From the NCBI GenBank assembly GCA_028023455.1, contig JAQFVV010000280.1:866001-930000 (forward strand): a stretch of DNA of 64,000 nucleotides, given 5' to 3'. Shown here in pieces: positions 45,330-58,021 of this stretch (within the stretch, counting starts at the first letter, position 1; each line of letters begins with the position of its first letter). A program made the position numbers and the translations under genes. The notes below the pieces were generated by a model. It saw nothing but the letters and a program-made list of their open reading frames with translations, was not told the origin of the DNA and did no database searches. Source of the DNA: Epiperipatus broadwayi. Its lineage: Eukaryota; Onychophora; Udeonychophora; Euonychophora; Peripatidae.

Positions 45330-48300
45330 TTGTTTATGTCATCATTATCATCATCAAGCATTATCAATCCACTGCAGGATGAAGGTATCTCCAAGTTTAA
45401 TCCATCTCCGATCTTTAGCTTCTCTTCTCCACATCACCCCTGCACACTTTCTTATTTCATCCATCCATCTCACAGGTGGTATTTTTCTGGATCTTTTACA
45501 ATCTCTTGAATCCAGTTTAAAATTTCAATTGTCCATCTATTATCATCTCTTCTAGCAATATGTCCAGCCCAACTCCACTTCAATCTTTTAATTTTTTCAA
45601 TGAGGTCAGTAACACCTGTTTGTTCTCTTACCCATACATTGCGTTTTCGATCTCTTCTTGTTACTCCCAACATACGTCTCTCCGTAATTTTTTGAGTCGT
45701 CTGAAGTATTCTGTATTGCGCTTCTATTAAGTGTCCACGTCTCAGATTCATAAGTAAGAACTGGTAAAACATATTTGTTATAAACCTTCCTTTTCAAACA
45801 CATAGGCATATTTTTCTTTTAGTATCATGTTATTTCTACCAAAAGCACTCCAACCAAGTTTAATTCTATGATTAATTTCCTTCATTATGTTTCCATCTGT
45901 ATTAATAATCTGACCAAGGTATTTGTAATGTTAACTTCTTCTAATTCATCATAATCCATCTTTATTTTTATATTTTGAGCAAATCGATTAAACATTACTT
46001 TAGTCTTTTTAACATTTATCTTTAGTCCTACTTTCATCTGATAACTCCTGCAACATTTCCTGCAGCTCTGAAGCATTATTTGCAAAAACAACTGCATCAT
46101 TGGCGAAATCTAAATGACTTAAATAATCTCCATTTACTTTCACCCCTTTAGTTTTCCATTTTAATTCACAAAATACTTCTTGCAGCACTGCTGTAAAAAG
46201 TTTTGGAGATATGGAGTCACCTTGTCTTACACCTTTCTCAATGTTGACTTTCCCAGTATCATTATGTAATGTAATTGTTGTTGTTACATTTTTATAAATA
46301 TTCTTTAAAATATGACAATATTCTGGATCTATACCTTGATGATCCAATGCTTTAATCACTGAAGAAATGTTTATAGAATCAAATGCCTTTTCATAATCTA
46401 CAAATCCAAAACATAATGGCAACTCATATTCATTTGTTCTTTTTATAATTTCCCTCAGTACCTGGATATGATCTACTGTATTAAAACCACCTTTAAATCC
46501 AGCTTGTTCTCTTGATTGGTGGAAATACAATGTTCTCTGTAGAAGGCTGATAGGTCTGTAATTTCTAATATCTTCTTTATCACCTTTTTTTAAATATTAA
46601 TATTACTGCATTCTTCCAATCATCCGGTACATCTTTATCATTTAGACATTTGGTATATAACTTTGCTAAATTTTTTTCTATTTTTTCACCTGCTTCTTTT
46701 AATATATCAATTATAATTCCATCATTACCTGTAGCCTTTCCTTTCTTCATACATTTAATTGCATGTCTCACTTCTTCATTTAAAATTCTGGGCAATTCAG
46801 AAGATGTAATAGATATAGGAGGTACTTGTTCTTTATTACTATATAATTCTTGATAAAAATCTTCTACCAATTTCATGATGTCATCTCTTTTTTTAGTAGT
46901 AATTCCATCTTTTTTTCTTATTGCAGATATAAATTTCCTACCAATACCAAAATGTTGTTTTATATTCTTGAGACTTTTATTTTCTTCTACAGCTTTCCTT
47001 GCTCGTTCACAGTTATATTTTCTTATATCATTTTCAACTCTTTTCCGCACCATTTTACAAAATTCGAGATATTCAATCCTTTTTAATGCATCATTTTTGT
47101 ATATCTTCATATTTCTTCTTTTCTTCATAAATTCTCTAGTCTCAGTAGAAATTTTATTGGTCAATTGCTGCTTTTTTCTATCAGCTATCTTTGTTGCAGT
47201 TTTTAAAAGTGTACCAGTTATTTTCATATTAATTTCATTTAAATCTGAATCATGTTCAAAATCTACCAATACTTGAAACCAATTTGTAAGTTCTAATTTA
47301 AATTCATTATAATGTTTCTGAAGATTAGGAATATCAACTGTAAATATTGTTTTTCTTAATAATTTTTGTATCTCTAGTTTTACATTAACACGTATCTTAC
47401 ATCTTACTAATCGATGATCACTTCCTGTGTTAAATTTATTAAGAACATTACAATCTTGAAATATATATTTCCTGTTAGTCAAAATATAATCCAATTTTGC
47501 TGTACCTTCATTTGGATGCTTCCATGTCCATTTCCTTTTGACATTTTTCTCAAAAAAAGAATTCCTAATATAAAGTTTTCTCTTTTTCTGCAAACTCTAC
47601 AAGTCTATGTCCTCTCTCATTTCTATTACCATAACCAAAATTACCTACAGCACTTTCATCTTTCATTTGTTTACCAATTCTAGCATTAAAGTCTTCCATA
47701 ACAATTTTAAAATGTTGTTTACTCTGATCAAAAGCCTTTTTGTACATCCATATATTTATCTACTACTTCATCACTATGAGAACTTGGGGAATAAACCTGA
47801 ATTATCTGCATTTGGTATCTGCTATTAAGTTGGATAACTTATCTTGCCACTCTGTCTGATACACCACTAATCTCCACAATATTGTTTTTCCGCTTTTTAT
47901 TTATAATGAATCCTACTTCACTTGTATTTCCAATATTTGTGCCTTTATAATAGAGTATATGTCCACTTTTTAAATCAATTGTCTTTTCACCTTTTCTTTT
48001 AACTTCACAAAGTCCAATAATGTCCCATTTAATATAAGACAGTTCTTCTTCTAATTCTTGCAATCTTCCTTCATTTGAAAGTGATCTGCAGTTATAAGTA
48101 CCTAAATAAAAAGTCGTCATCAAATGGCAGCCTGGGTCCACAATCAGGGGATTCGGCCACCAACCGCTGCCTTGGTTAGTGACTTTACAGCCTCCTGGGA
48201 ATAAGGGCCATGCTTTATTTTTGTCTGTCATAATTGTATATATGTATTGGAAAAATATTTATCATTTACACAAACATTCATTCTGCCACTGAGAAGAAAG

Positions 48301-48545
48301 ACCATGGTGTTTCTTGATCTTAAACTCAGAGGTAAAAAGCCAATAAACTCACCATGCTGGCTAATGCGTGTTGGTGAGCAGCCCATCCATGTTCATATAC
48401 TATATGAATAATCACATAGTAATAACAGCTGCAACGACAAGAACATATGGAGTGGACATTAGGAATTTGCCCTGCTCAGTTCCTTTAAGGCCTCCAAGAG
48501 GAATCAAAGGGTCTCCTTTCAGTTAATAGCCAACTCCTTTCTGCA
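45330..48545 (-). mobile_element. Near full-length RTE-like LINE (antisense)
   Basis: About 3.2 kb, the usual RTE length. It reads from a 5' untranslated region (48545-48232) to a 3' end in short tgatgatgataatgat-like repeats near 45335, the kind of tail RTE elements use instead of poly(A). The 5' region matches the copy at 21045. It lies in the 19.5 kb intron, antisense to the host gene, and is the best-preserved LINE in the window. Confidence 0.85.
45380..48231 (-). pseudogene. RTE endonuclease-reverse transcriptase, frame-broken
   Basis: APE-type endonuclease first: YNCRSLSNEGRL, then IIGLCEVKRKGEKT with the catalytic Glu (48231-47839), then after a stop EDFNARIGKQ (47747-47565) and TGSDHRLVRCKI with the SDH signature. 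A long linker frame follows (47593-46580) with KAFDSI-type RT A-motif at FVDYEKAFDSI (46530-46009) and VRQGDSISPKLF (B). The catalytic box is FAND instead of FADD (HLDFANDAVVFA), which alone would kill polymerisation. The C-terminal part is split over two frames (45809-45470) and contains LKWSWAGHIARRDDNRW. Breaks lie near 47830, 47580, 46550, 46050 and 45780. Databases often label such proteins craniofacial development protein 2-like. Confidence 0.88.
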
Positions 48546-49944
48546 GCCAGTTGTTTATGTAATCATTCTTAAATTAAGCATGTGTTTTTAAGGAAAATAA
48601 AAGTCGTTTTGTTATCAAGTTCACCACTTTTTTATTATTATTATTATTGGCTCTTGTAGCCAGCAGAGGAATGAGATAGCAATATTTCTTTTACTTAATT
48701 ATTTAGAATTCAGGCAATTCAAATGTCATTATTAGATTTACATTAATTAGTTCCATAACATAAAAAAAAAAAAATCTTCAAACTTTTAATCTTTTTTTTT
48801 TTTAATTAAAACCTGAAAACCTCATTGTCACATACAATATCAATAGATGACAATTTCTTTGTGTTATTTATACAACTGTTTACTAATTTTTAATTAATTA
48901 AAAACATCATTTTTAATTAAAGCATATAAAAAATGAAATTTAAATTCTTATCAAATTATTTTGATTACTTTTTTAAACATATTTATTTTTCCTTATTAAA
49001 ATATTATTTACATAAATTAATATATTTAATATATGCATACACACAAATATACTTAAAGAATTCTGTTTATTTTCATTTAATAATGAATGTCCACTTAATC
49101 TGTTTCACACACAATTCATTTCAACTCTTTAACTTTTACTATCTATTTTATGTTCCTATAAACCTACCATCTGCCTCCAATATTCTAGTTTTGCAAATGA
49201 TTTGTCTCTAAATATTTTTTTTATCCTTATCTAACTCATTATGTATTAAAACAAGTACCATGAAATTTTTTTGTCCAGCATATACTTAGAAATAGAGAAA
49301 TTGTAAATGATATATCAGAAGTTCTGTGGAAAAAAAGTGGAAGGTAGATAAAAGTTAATTACTTGATCTAAAATTGTAAAACAGTTATTCATGAATGTTT
49401 GAAAGAAGAATTAATGGGAGAAAAAGATTGGAGAATGTTTTGGGTAGATTTGTAAAACTTGTCTTTTTGGAAAATAAATAGTGTTGATAAATATTTTATG
49501 TATATTTTGTATTGTTGGAATTGTACAAACTTTTATATTTATATGTAGTATACTGTTCTTTTGATTTGTATTACTGATTATTTTTTTATTACTCTTATAG
49601 AGAGTATTAACAAATGATCTTTAATCTTGTAAATTAGACTTTTTTTTTCTGATTGTAAGAACTAAATATATAATTTCTAAACTTATTGTATAAAAAAACT
49701 CTTTTAAATGAATTTTTAAATATAGTTATGTTGCCTATTTCATATGATAAATGTTCTTTGTTTATTATCATGAACAATAGTACATAACTTTTTTAGTTAT
49801 TAAGGTTAAAAATACCAACCACAATTGCTGGTTAAAACTTATATTGATCAAATAAAAATGTGATTTTTTTAAAAAAAAAAATTAAAATACAATGCAAATT
49901 TAATATGCACATTTATATCAAAATACTTAATTTTTTTTTTATAG
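48546..49944. other. Intron sequence before exon h
   Basis: AT-rich with an att microsatellite near 48632-48648. The frames seen have compositional bias only. A T-rich polypyrimidine tract leads into the acceptor at 49944. Confidence 0.5.
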
Positions 49945-50132
49945 TTTGCAGATTATCAGAAGATTGTAGTGTGATGGCTGGAGGAACAGTTCAAGGTTGG
50001 TTACCAGAAATTGCTGTTGTATTATGGCGGCGAATGTTGGGAATATTAGGAGATTTAAATGAAATTAAAGATCCAGACATTCATGCTCAAGTATATAAGC
50101 ATTTGATTGACTTGTTTGATACATTAGTCAAG
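49945..50132 (+). CDS. RALGAPA1: RalGAP alpha subunit, conserved exon h
   Basis: Acceptor tttttttttatag, donor caag/gtaatt; 188 nt, phase 1 to phase 0. It encodes [20 protein letters not shown], then [20 protein letters not shown] and [18 protein letters not shown]. The WRR-x-LG-x-LGD-x-N and D-x-x-IHA-x-V words are strongly characteristic of the helical scaffold region of RalGAP alpha chains, ahead of the C-terminal Rap/Ran-GAP domain. This exon fixes the identity of the gene. The next exon should begin in phase 0; I did not find it before 64000, so the following intron is at least 13.8 kb. Confidence 0.88.
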
Positions 50133-50219
50133 GTAATTTTTTTTTTGTTATCTTAGTTTCTTTAAGCATATATAATGAGTTATTTATTTATATAGTGCTA
50201 TGTTTTAAACAATCATTAG
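50133..50219. other. Start of downstream intron
   Basis: Intron sequence between the donor of exon h and a hairpin MITE. Confidence 0.6.
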
Positions 50220-50637
50220 GGATCACTCCACTACACATATGCTGTATAGATTTAAGCACTTTTTTAAGGCATACTTCCCTTTCCAAACACAAGATAAAGT
50301 CGTTTGCAAAAATAGAATGAATCCACTCTACCATTTTAATCTAAACGTATACGTATGGGTAAATCTTAAGCATTTGGAAATGAGGGCATGCAGTAAATTG
50401 TAAAAATTTTGAAAGCATCAATCATTAAAACATAGTCAATGGAATTAAAAGTGATTACTTAATATCTTCATTCTCTCATTTCCAAATGCTTAAGATTTGC
50501 CTATACTTACACGCTTAAATTAAAAAGGTAGAATGGATTTATTCTATCTTTTCAAAAGACTTTATCTTGTGTTTGAAAAGGAGAGTATTTCTTAAAAGTG
50601 TTTAAATCTATACAGCACATATCTTATGGAGTGATCA
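50220..50637. repeat. Hairpin MITE
   Basis: About 418 bp. The left end ggatcactcc and right end ggagtgatc are complementary, and the arms continue with mirrored words (gctgtatagatttaagcac / gtgtttaaatctatacagc; acacaagataaagtc / gactttatcttgtgt; ttaagcatttggaaatga / tcatttccaaatgcttaa). A loop of about 90 bp lies near 50400-50480. No open frame. It lies 88 bp from the exon-h donor. Confidence 0.8.
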
Positions 50638-51498
50638 TTATTATCTAATATTTTTATGAGAAATGGTTATAAATTTTCAATTTAAGTTGATATTGTTTTG
50701 AACTTAAATAAAATTATTATAATAAATATATTTTTATTTGATTATAATTTTTGTGTATTATAATTAATGTTCTCGTTGCTCAAATAATTTTACTTGTATT
50801 ATATTTATAAATAATATTATATGTATTACTACAAGTGTCCCAAAAGTTTTTATGTGATATTAAATAAATAACTTATATGGTTTAAATACTACAAACTTAA
50901 AACAAATATTTTTTCTGTGTTTTGTAAATTTCTCAGACTTGTGGATTAGAAGAGGACACTTTTTTTTTGTTTGGGTTGCCTTGGTCACTACCACTAATTC
51001 TCATTTTTTGAATGAACGTAGGATTAGTTTTTAAAATGTTAATTAAATAATCTCCAAACTGCAGCTGATGATTGTTTTTCGTGTGCAAAAATTTGCTTGA
51101 ATGATATATTATCTACATGGTTTTAAAACTTCAGTAATTTAGTTTTCAAATGTTATTAAATATAATTTGTTAAAATTCAAAACTATATAAGGATATTTGG
51201 AACTTCCTCTATATAAAATAAACAAAATTAATTTGATGTTTGGTTAGATTGCATTTAATTAAATAAGGTTATATATGTGAGGAACATTTGTAATTTAAAA
51301 TGTGAATAAAGGTCAACATAACTTTGAGTCTGTGATAAATTCTCAGCCTGAAGGTTAACTAAGTAATAATGTCCTGCAATTTTTGATAATACTTCATCAT
51401 TATAAATGATATTTCACTATTGTTGGTCATCATCTTTTCTCAATTTATTCTAGAAATTAATGATAAATAATGTTTACTATGTTAGATATAAATTAATT
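50638..51498. other. Intron sequence
   Basis: AT-rich, no coding signal. The last eight bases (51491-51498, aattaatt) form the left target duplication of the hAT element. Confidence 0.5.
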
Positions 51499-53835
51499 TG
51501 GTGATTTCCAAATTTTTTTGTGTCTCCGCCTCCCACAATTTTATTTCAGTAGATTATAAAATAATACACCCTACTTAATATCGATATAGGTATTATATAA
51601 AACAGTTTATTTTTATGATGTAATAATAATTGTTAACACAATCATGTAAATTAAAAAAAAAATCAAAACAAAACAAAACAAAAAAAAAAAGAACATTGAT
51701 GTTTTATTTTTAAAACAGTAACCGTGGAAAATCCAGTTTAACATAAATAAGGTGTTACAAATGATAATAAAATTTTTAAAGTTTGTTTGTTAAAGTAGGA
51801 AACTGTTTCTTTACTCGTAGCCAGAAAGTACCAATATTTTTTTGTTCAAACATCTGCTTTAATGTGCTGTTACAAAATAAGTCGATCAACATTTTTTGTT
51901 CTGATATCGAAAGGCCAAGTACATTATGTGACTGAATTGCAAACTGGTTTCTTATCCATTCCTATTCGACATGTCAAGAACTTTAAAATAAAATGAGAAT
52001 TGTTTCTGTAGATTGATCAAATGATTATTAATAAAAATTGTACTTTCTTCTATTTCATTTGTAGGGCAAATATTTTTGAAATTGGAAACATATCCAAAGT
52101 ATTATTTTTTAAATTAATCAACCACAGCTTCAATTTTTTTTTAAATGCAATAACTTTATCTTTCTGTATCAAAGCATGAGGTTGAGGTCTTTGTATTGAT
52201 TTATTTAAAATACTAAGAAGTTTTTCAAAAATATCCACTAAATAAGCAAGCTTTACAAGGAATTTTTTGTCATTAAACAATTTTGTATCATCTCTATTAT
52301 TATCAATCAGAAATATGGCAATTCCTTCTTTTAGTTCAAACATTCTTTGAAATATGCTGAACTGAGAAAGCCAATGTGTTTCACAATAATATAAAAGTGC
52401 TCTGAGTTCTGCACTCATATCATTACACAATTTTGCAAACAGCCTTTCTTTTAATGGGCTGTTTTTAATAAGATTTACAACATTTACAATAACTTCAAAT
52501 ACAGTTAGTAAATATTCGTTCATACTTTTTGAAGTGATTGCCTATATATCGTACAATGTGTTCAAATTGGATGAGGAGCTACCTTTTGAACTAGAGCTTG
52601 TAAACCAGCATTTCATCCTGCCATAGATTAGGCTTTATCTGTACATATCCCAACACAATTCTCCCAAAGAGTGCCATTTTCATTTAAAAACGTATTAATT
52701 ACTTTGAAAATTTTTTTAGCTGTGATATTATTTTCAATAGGCTTATAGAATAATAAATTTTCTTTAATATCAGTTTTTGAAGCATATCTTACATATGGAA
52801 TCAAATGAGCATCTTTAATTACATCTGCTGCTTCATGCAACTGCATAGCTTAATCCGACAGTTTTAGTTTTTCTATTAATTGATCATGATCTTCCAATAT
52901 ATCAAAAATCCTTCTTTTTGACATATTATCTGCAAGTGGAATTTTTTGAAGTTGATTACACATGATTCTCTGAACATTGTTTTTACCATGTCAATAGTCA
53001 CAGGTAATACCAAAGTTTTTCCTATAGAATGTGGTTTTTTACATTTAGAAATTCTATAAGAAACTTTATGCAATGCAAGCAATGCTTTTGACATATAGAT
53101 ATGGTTTTTGAAAACGTATTTTATTGTTTATTCAAAACATTTAATTTCTTTTGGAAAAATTCTCTTGGCTTGCCAACGTGATCTGCATATAGTTTTTCAA
53201 GATGACATTTTAACTTATTAGGTTTCATGCTTTTTGTAGCAAAATATACAGAATAAACACATCAGCCTTTCTTGTCCATTAATAATGGTACTTTTAGTTC
53301 AAATTTTAAGTATAGTGAATCATATTTTCGAGATTTGACATTACTATTTTTCGTAACTATATTTGTGTTGGTTAAACAACTTTTGCTAGTATCAATTTCA
53401 TCTTCTTTATCTGTTTTTTATTTAAAATTCCAGTTATATATATCATCCATTTAAAAAGGGTAAGCATTATTTTAAAACGATTAAAAAATATTATGCCCAG
53501 TATTGAACTTAGCTCAGTAATTGTAAAGAAAACCACATAGTATAAAAACACTATATGCATAAACCAATAATTATGTCTATTGTATAAAAATATATACTAC
53601 CCAGCTCTTATCTCACTTATGCCATTAGCAAGACTGAGAGCTTGTGCATTGTTGAATCATTTTCTTAGAAAACGATTGCTCATGTCATTAATAGGTATGG
53701 GGCAAAACTTTGTCAAGCGTTGATGAGTCATTTCTTTAGACACTTGAATTTGTTTATTTAGTAAAAGTTAGGTGTCTCCTTGCAATAGTCTCATGCCTCC
53801 CTTGAGGTTCACATCCCACAGTTTGGGAAACACTG
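51499..53835 (-). mobile_element. hAT transposon 1 (ZBED5/SCAND3-like), 2.34 kb
   Basis: Ends are complementary and hAT-like. The right end, read inward on the - strand, is cagtgtttcccaaactgtgg; the left end is tggtgatttccaaatttttt. The flanking 8-bp repeat is aattaatt/aattaatg (51491-51498 and 53836-53843), 7 of 8 matching, the correct length for hAT. It encloses a broken transposase on the - strand. Confidence 0.85.
52050..53290 (-). pseudogene. hAT transposase pseudogene, ZBED5-like
   Basis: Broken into at least four frames. From the 5' side: a degraded BED-type zinc-finger region (about 53290-53160); then the ALLALHKVSYRISKCKKPHS and LVLPVTIDMVK segment (53094-52876); then YVRYASKTDIKENLLFYKPI and ENCVGICTDKA (52846-52628), which is the region of the second catalytic Asp (GICTD); then LLYYCETHWLSQFSIFQRMF with the conserved C-x-x-x-W-L-S (52523-52050). 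The family domesticated as ZBED5, FAM200 and SCAND3 in vertebrates has this same order. Stops and shifts make it inactive here. Confidence 0.85.
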
Positions 53836-54522
53836 AATTAATGTAAGCAGAAACTAATATTCAATCTGATTAAATGTTAATATTTACTTAATTGGATTTT
53901 TCTTTTATTTATATTTGGTTTGCATAATCCCATTACCATGTTGTTATAATTTTTGTTTTATTGTTCATGTGAGACTTATAATTTAAATAAAAGACAGTTT
54001 ATGGTAAAATATTTTTTTTTGCTCCATTACTATAATACCAGAAAAGTTACTAATATTATTTTTAGTATTTGTTATTTGGCAGATTAAATAGAAAATTATT
54101 ATCTTTTTTTTAAAGAAAATTGTTCTATGATGTTTTTCTGATTTGTAAGAAGTACAATAGCCCTAATTGTGATTTTAATATTAATTATCCTAGATACTGA
54201 CAAAAATAAATCTGTATAGATAGTAATAATTATGGAAATATTCAATGTTTTTTTTCCCTAATGTCTAAAGTCTCTTTTGTGCATTTATAAATCTTTTATT
54301 GCATTAAATTGAATGAAGGGATATGTTATGTGCTCCTAATCTTATAATATAAACTATACTTGATACCATGTCTTTATTTAAGATATCATTTTGATTTATG
54401 TCTGCAAAGGGATAATTATGAAAGTTTTAAAAAATCTTTTAAAATTATCTTGGAAATAAAAGGATTGTTCTAATAGATAATGTTATAACATTTTTAAAAG
54501 TGGATTATTTAGACTTTTTTTT

Positions 54523-54561
54523 ATCATCATCATCAGCATCATCATCATCATCATCATCATC
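54523..54561. repeat. (ATC)n microsatellite
   Basis: About thirteen atc/tca triplets with one agc interruption. Likely polymorphic in length. Confidence 0.9.
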
Positions 54562-54682
54562 ACTAGTTAGATTTAAAAGTGATGTGATTTAAATAATAGG
54601 AGATTAAAAAGGTGAAGTAATATATATTGTCATGGTAAATATGCAATGGTAAACAGATTTGAACCTGTAACCAAAGATATTA

Positions 54683-54725
54683 AAACAGGCAAAACTCTCC
54701 ATACAGTAGTGATTATGTGATGAAA
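54683..54725 (-). mobile_element. Short fragment of repeat family B
   Basis: The phrase aaaacaggcaaaactc followed by tccatacagtagt matches the outer end of family B at 19747 and 41801. Only about 40 bp remain; no ribozyme-like core. Confidence 0.55.
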
Positions 54726-55199
54726 CCAAAGATATACAATGATATATTAAATATGTACCGTAAATCTTGATTCAAATAAATATTTATAATATGTTTAAAG
54801 TTAAATGGTTAACAGTATTCGAATAAAATTCAATTCAAATATATAGTAATATTAACCAATGATGATGATGATTTAAACACTAAGTACAAGTTCTCCCAAA
54901 AGTATTTTATTTGTTTTTCAATTTCAATAAAATAAAATAAAAAAATGAAATTCTCTGGTGCCAAATCTTCTAACTAGAAAGTTTACTTTTGGAAAGCTTA
55001 TTAATGCCCAATCATCATCATTTACAAATTATTACCACCATTTCTACATATTTCCCAGTGGATTATTTGATTTTTCAGGGTTATGGATATTATTAGCATA
55101 TTGGATATTAAAAGCATAGTGTTTGAATAGCATCCTGAGCATATTTAATTTCAATGAAAGTTTGACAATTTGCTATTAATTTTTTTTTTTTTTTTAAAA

Positions 55200-55950
55200 A
55201 TAAATATACAGTACAGTATGTTTTCTTCTAATTTGTTCTTTCATTTTTCTCCATATCCATAATTCTGATGCCTCCAATCTTCGAAGTTTAATCTCTTTAT
55301 AAAACTACATTCAAAATAAAATATTAATAAGCTTTTTCTCTTGATTTAAACTTTTAATGATACACAAAATAATCTCTGTATTTTGCAAAAGTTCATTTAA
55401 CTAATCTCACTTAATATTTTTGTTGCTATTTTTATCACTAAACAAAATATAAATCCTAAATATTTAAAAATCTAGTAATCAGTTATAAAACTTTCTGATC
55501 ATCTAGCTCTCTTAATCTTTTATCAACACCATTTATAATGTTTTAGATTTAGTTGCTTTTTATCATAATCTTTTTACTGATTATTTATATTAATGTCAGT
55601 TAATCATTTTACCTCATTCCTGGTATCTGCAATTGCTGCCATGTCATTGGCAAAAGTCATGCAGTGAACTTGACTCTTCTTCATGGCTTAATTCATCGGT
55701 AACAAAACCATATTCATTAAAAAATTTGTTCAAATAATTAGTAAACAAAATAGATGATGGGCATTACTGCTGATTTATATCTCTTCTTATATCTATTTAA
55801 TTCTACAAATATTTTTTATTTGTTATGCAGATTTTCCAATAATCATTTCTCCTTTCACCTTATTCCTTTTTTAAAATCAAAATATCTAATAAAATCCATA
55901 ATTCATTTTATTGAAGGTCTTCTAAAGATTAATGAAACAAAGATTATTAT
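55200..55950 (-). pseudogene. LINE remnant (RT palm to C-terminus), antisense
   Basis: On the - strand: near 55680-55630 a word equivalent to MTFANDMAAIADT (the FADD box, here FAND). Near 55560-55470 a K-S-K-T segment is followed by FKYLG (thumb). Near 55300-55230 there is RLEASELWIWRKMKEQI, the R-L-E-A-x-E-x-W-x-W-R-x-M hallmark of RTE/CR1-like tails. Frames are broken throughout. Fits an RTE-like subfamily different from the copy at 45330-48545. Confidence 0.65.
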
Positions 55951-55997
55951 TTTTTCTTTTTTATATATATATTTGATAAAAATATTTTTATACTAGA

Positions 55998-56960
55998 AAT
56001 GTATAAAGTCAGATGATAATTACAAAGTACTATTAATTAATAACTGAACTGGTGTTTAGCTATTATATTCAATAATTTTTTATAATAGAAAAATGACTTC
56101 TATTGAGTTTTTGATCTTTTTAGATAAGGTTATCTAACAATAATAGCCAAAGACTGTTTCAGACCACCCAGTATATTTTAATGTAAATTGATTTTGAAAT
56201 AGTTGATATTGAAATTTACAGAATAGATTTATTTTACTCATTTAAAAATTTGTTTACAAACAGACAATTAACATGTATGTAATGACAAATAATGCTTTTA
56301 TATTGGAAAATATAAAGCCAAGTGATAATTACCTAAATATTATCAATTAATAATTGAATTGATTTAGTTGCTACATTCAATAACTTTTTACAGTAAGAAA
56401 ATTATCTCTTTTATATAGAGTTGTCTCTAAAACTATAACAATCAGAAGAGCAATATCAAATCAGCTTATATATTTCAATGTAAATTGATTTTGAAATAAT
56501 TTGAAAGATCAAAAATACAGGAGAAATTGTTTTTCTGCTGTAAAATGTTGTTGATTGTGCAACTAGACAGCAGTTTAATTATTAATTGATTGTATTTAGT
56601 AAATATCACCTCACTTTATATTTTCCAATATAAAAATATTATATGTCATTCTATATATAGATTTGTTTTTTGCATGCAGAGTTCTAAATAAATGTAATAG
56701 CTCTTTCCTCTAAATTTAGATATAAAATTATTTCAAAATCAGTTTACATTGAAATGTATAGGCAGATTTAAGATCACTTTTGTGACTATTATAGTTTTAG
56801 ATAATTCTAAATATGAGATCAAAAATACTATAAGAGATATTGTTTTCCTACTATAAAATTTTTTTCAATACAGCAACTAGAAGGCAGTTCAATTATTTGT
56901 TTATAGTACTTGGTAATTATCATTTGACTTGATATATTTAACCTGCCATCGATTGTTACC
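55998..56960. repeat. Nested hairpin repeats
   Basis: An inner inverted repeat (56275-56665: aatgcttttatattggaaaa mirrored by ttttccaatataaaaatatt) lies between two outer arms (about 55998-56220 and 56735-56960) that are complementary to each other. The outer and inner arms are also related to each other (shared tcaatgtaaattgattttga, ttgctacattcaataa and gtgataattac words). This looks like a MITE inserted in the loop of another copy of itself, or successive inverted duplication. No coding content. Confidence 0.6.
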
Positions 56961-58021
56961 TTATAACTGATCTGTAGCCAATATGTTGGGCAAGCAAAAA
57001 TCATTGTCATATTTAACCCAGAAACAGTCCAAGATAGGAGAACAATGTGAAACTGATTATGGATAAATATATCCAACACACTTTATTTTAAAACTCTCAA
57101 ATCTCAGGTTCTTTTATAGTGTAAATCTCAGAGAATGAAGATAATTAATAACAACAATAATGAAAATAATTATCTTAATAGTATACTCTTATTAGGTTAT
57201 AATTATGGGATCTGAAACTGCTCTCAGGCTTTATATTATAAGCTTAGATATCTTAAAACTTTAAATACTAACTCAACTTTTAATATTTTGACTGTATCTC
57301 AGGTTCTCATTATATTTAACATAAAATGATAATTATATTAGGTATTCCAAAATTCTCATATGCAATATTTATTTAAGTTGTAAATAAAATATTTTATATC
57401 ATCTTTATAACTTTATTTTTGATATCTTATGCTTCAATCAAATATGAAAAGCATATACATAAAACTGAATATATCAATATTTAGGTGACCATTAATTATC
57501 GTACATAATATTCTTTAAAGCATTTTAAATTTTCTTCATGTATAAATATTTTATTTATCTGGCACATAAGTATATTTAAGTCTATAATTTTATAATAAAA
57601 ACTAATTTATAATAATTGCATACAGATGTTTTAATGCTGCAGATAAAAAGGTCACATTTTATGTTACCCAAAGCATTACAAAAACACACTTAAAATAAAT
57701 AGGAATTAACAAAGTATATGTCTTATTACAATGCAGGTGAAATAGATAAGTAAATCAAGTAAATACTTATATGTGATCATTGAAGCAATGAATAATAAAA
57801 GTATTATTATGAGATTTTCTGGTTACAAAAATATTTATTCACAATATAAATAAATATTTGGAATTTATTACAATAGGTATCAAAAAAAAATAATGATTTT
57901 AGTTTAACAAATTAAGATAGCAAAGTATTTATGCAATTTTGCAATAAATATCCTTTTTAAGTATTGCTACAAAATTATAATAACCTTTGCTTTATTAAGT
58001 TCTCATCTTTATTATCTATCA
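56961..58021. other. Intron sequence
   Basis: AT-rich, no gene or element recognised. The last eight bases (58014-58021, atctatca) are the left target duplication of hAT transposon 2. Confidence 0.45.

Larger units (their letters stand above)
53844..55199. other. Intron sequence
   Basis: AT-rich, with a TCA microsatellite (separate entry) and a short family-B remnant. Otherwise nothing recognised. Confidence 0.45.

Noticed and set aside
46650-47276. + strand frames of 67-133 codons across the RTE element
   Set aside because: Complementary shadows of the - strand RTE coding region.
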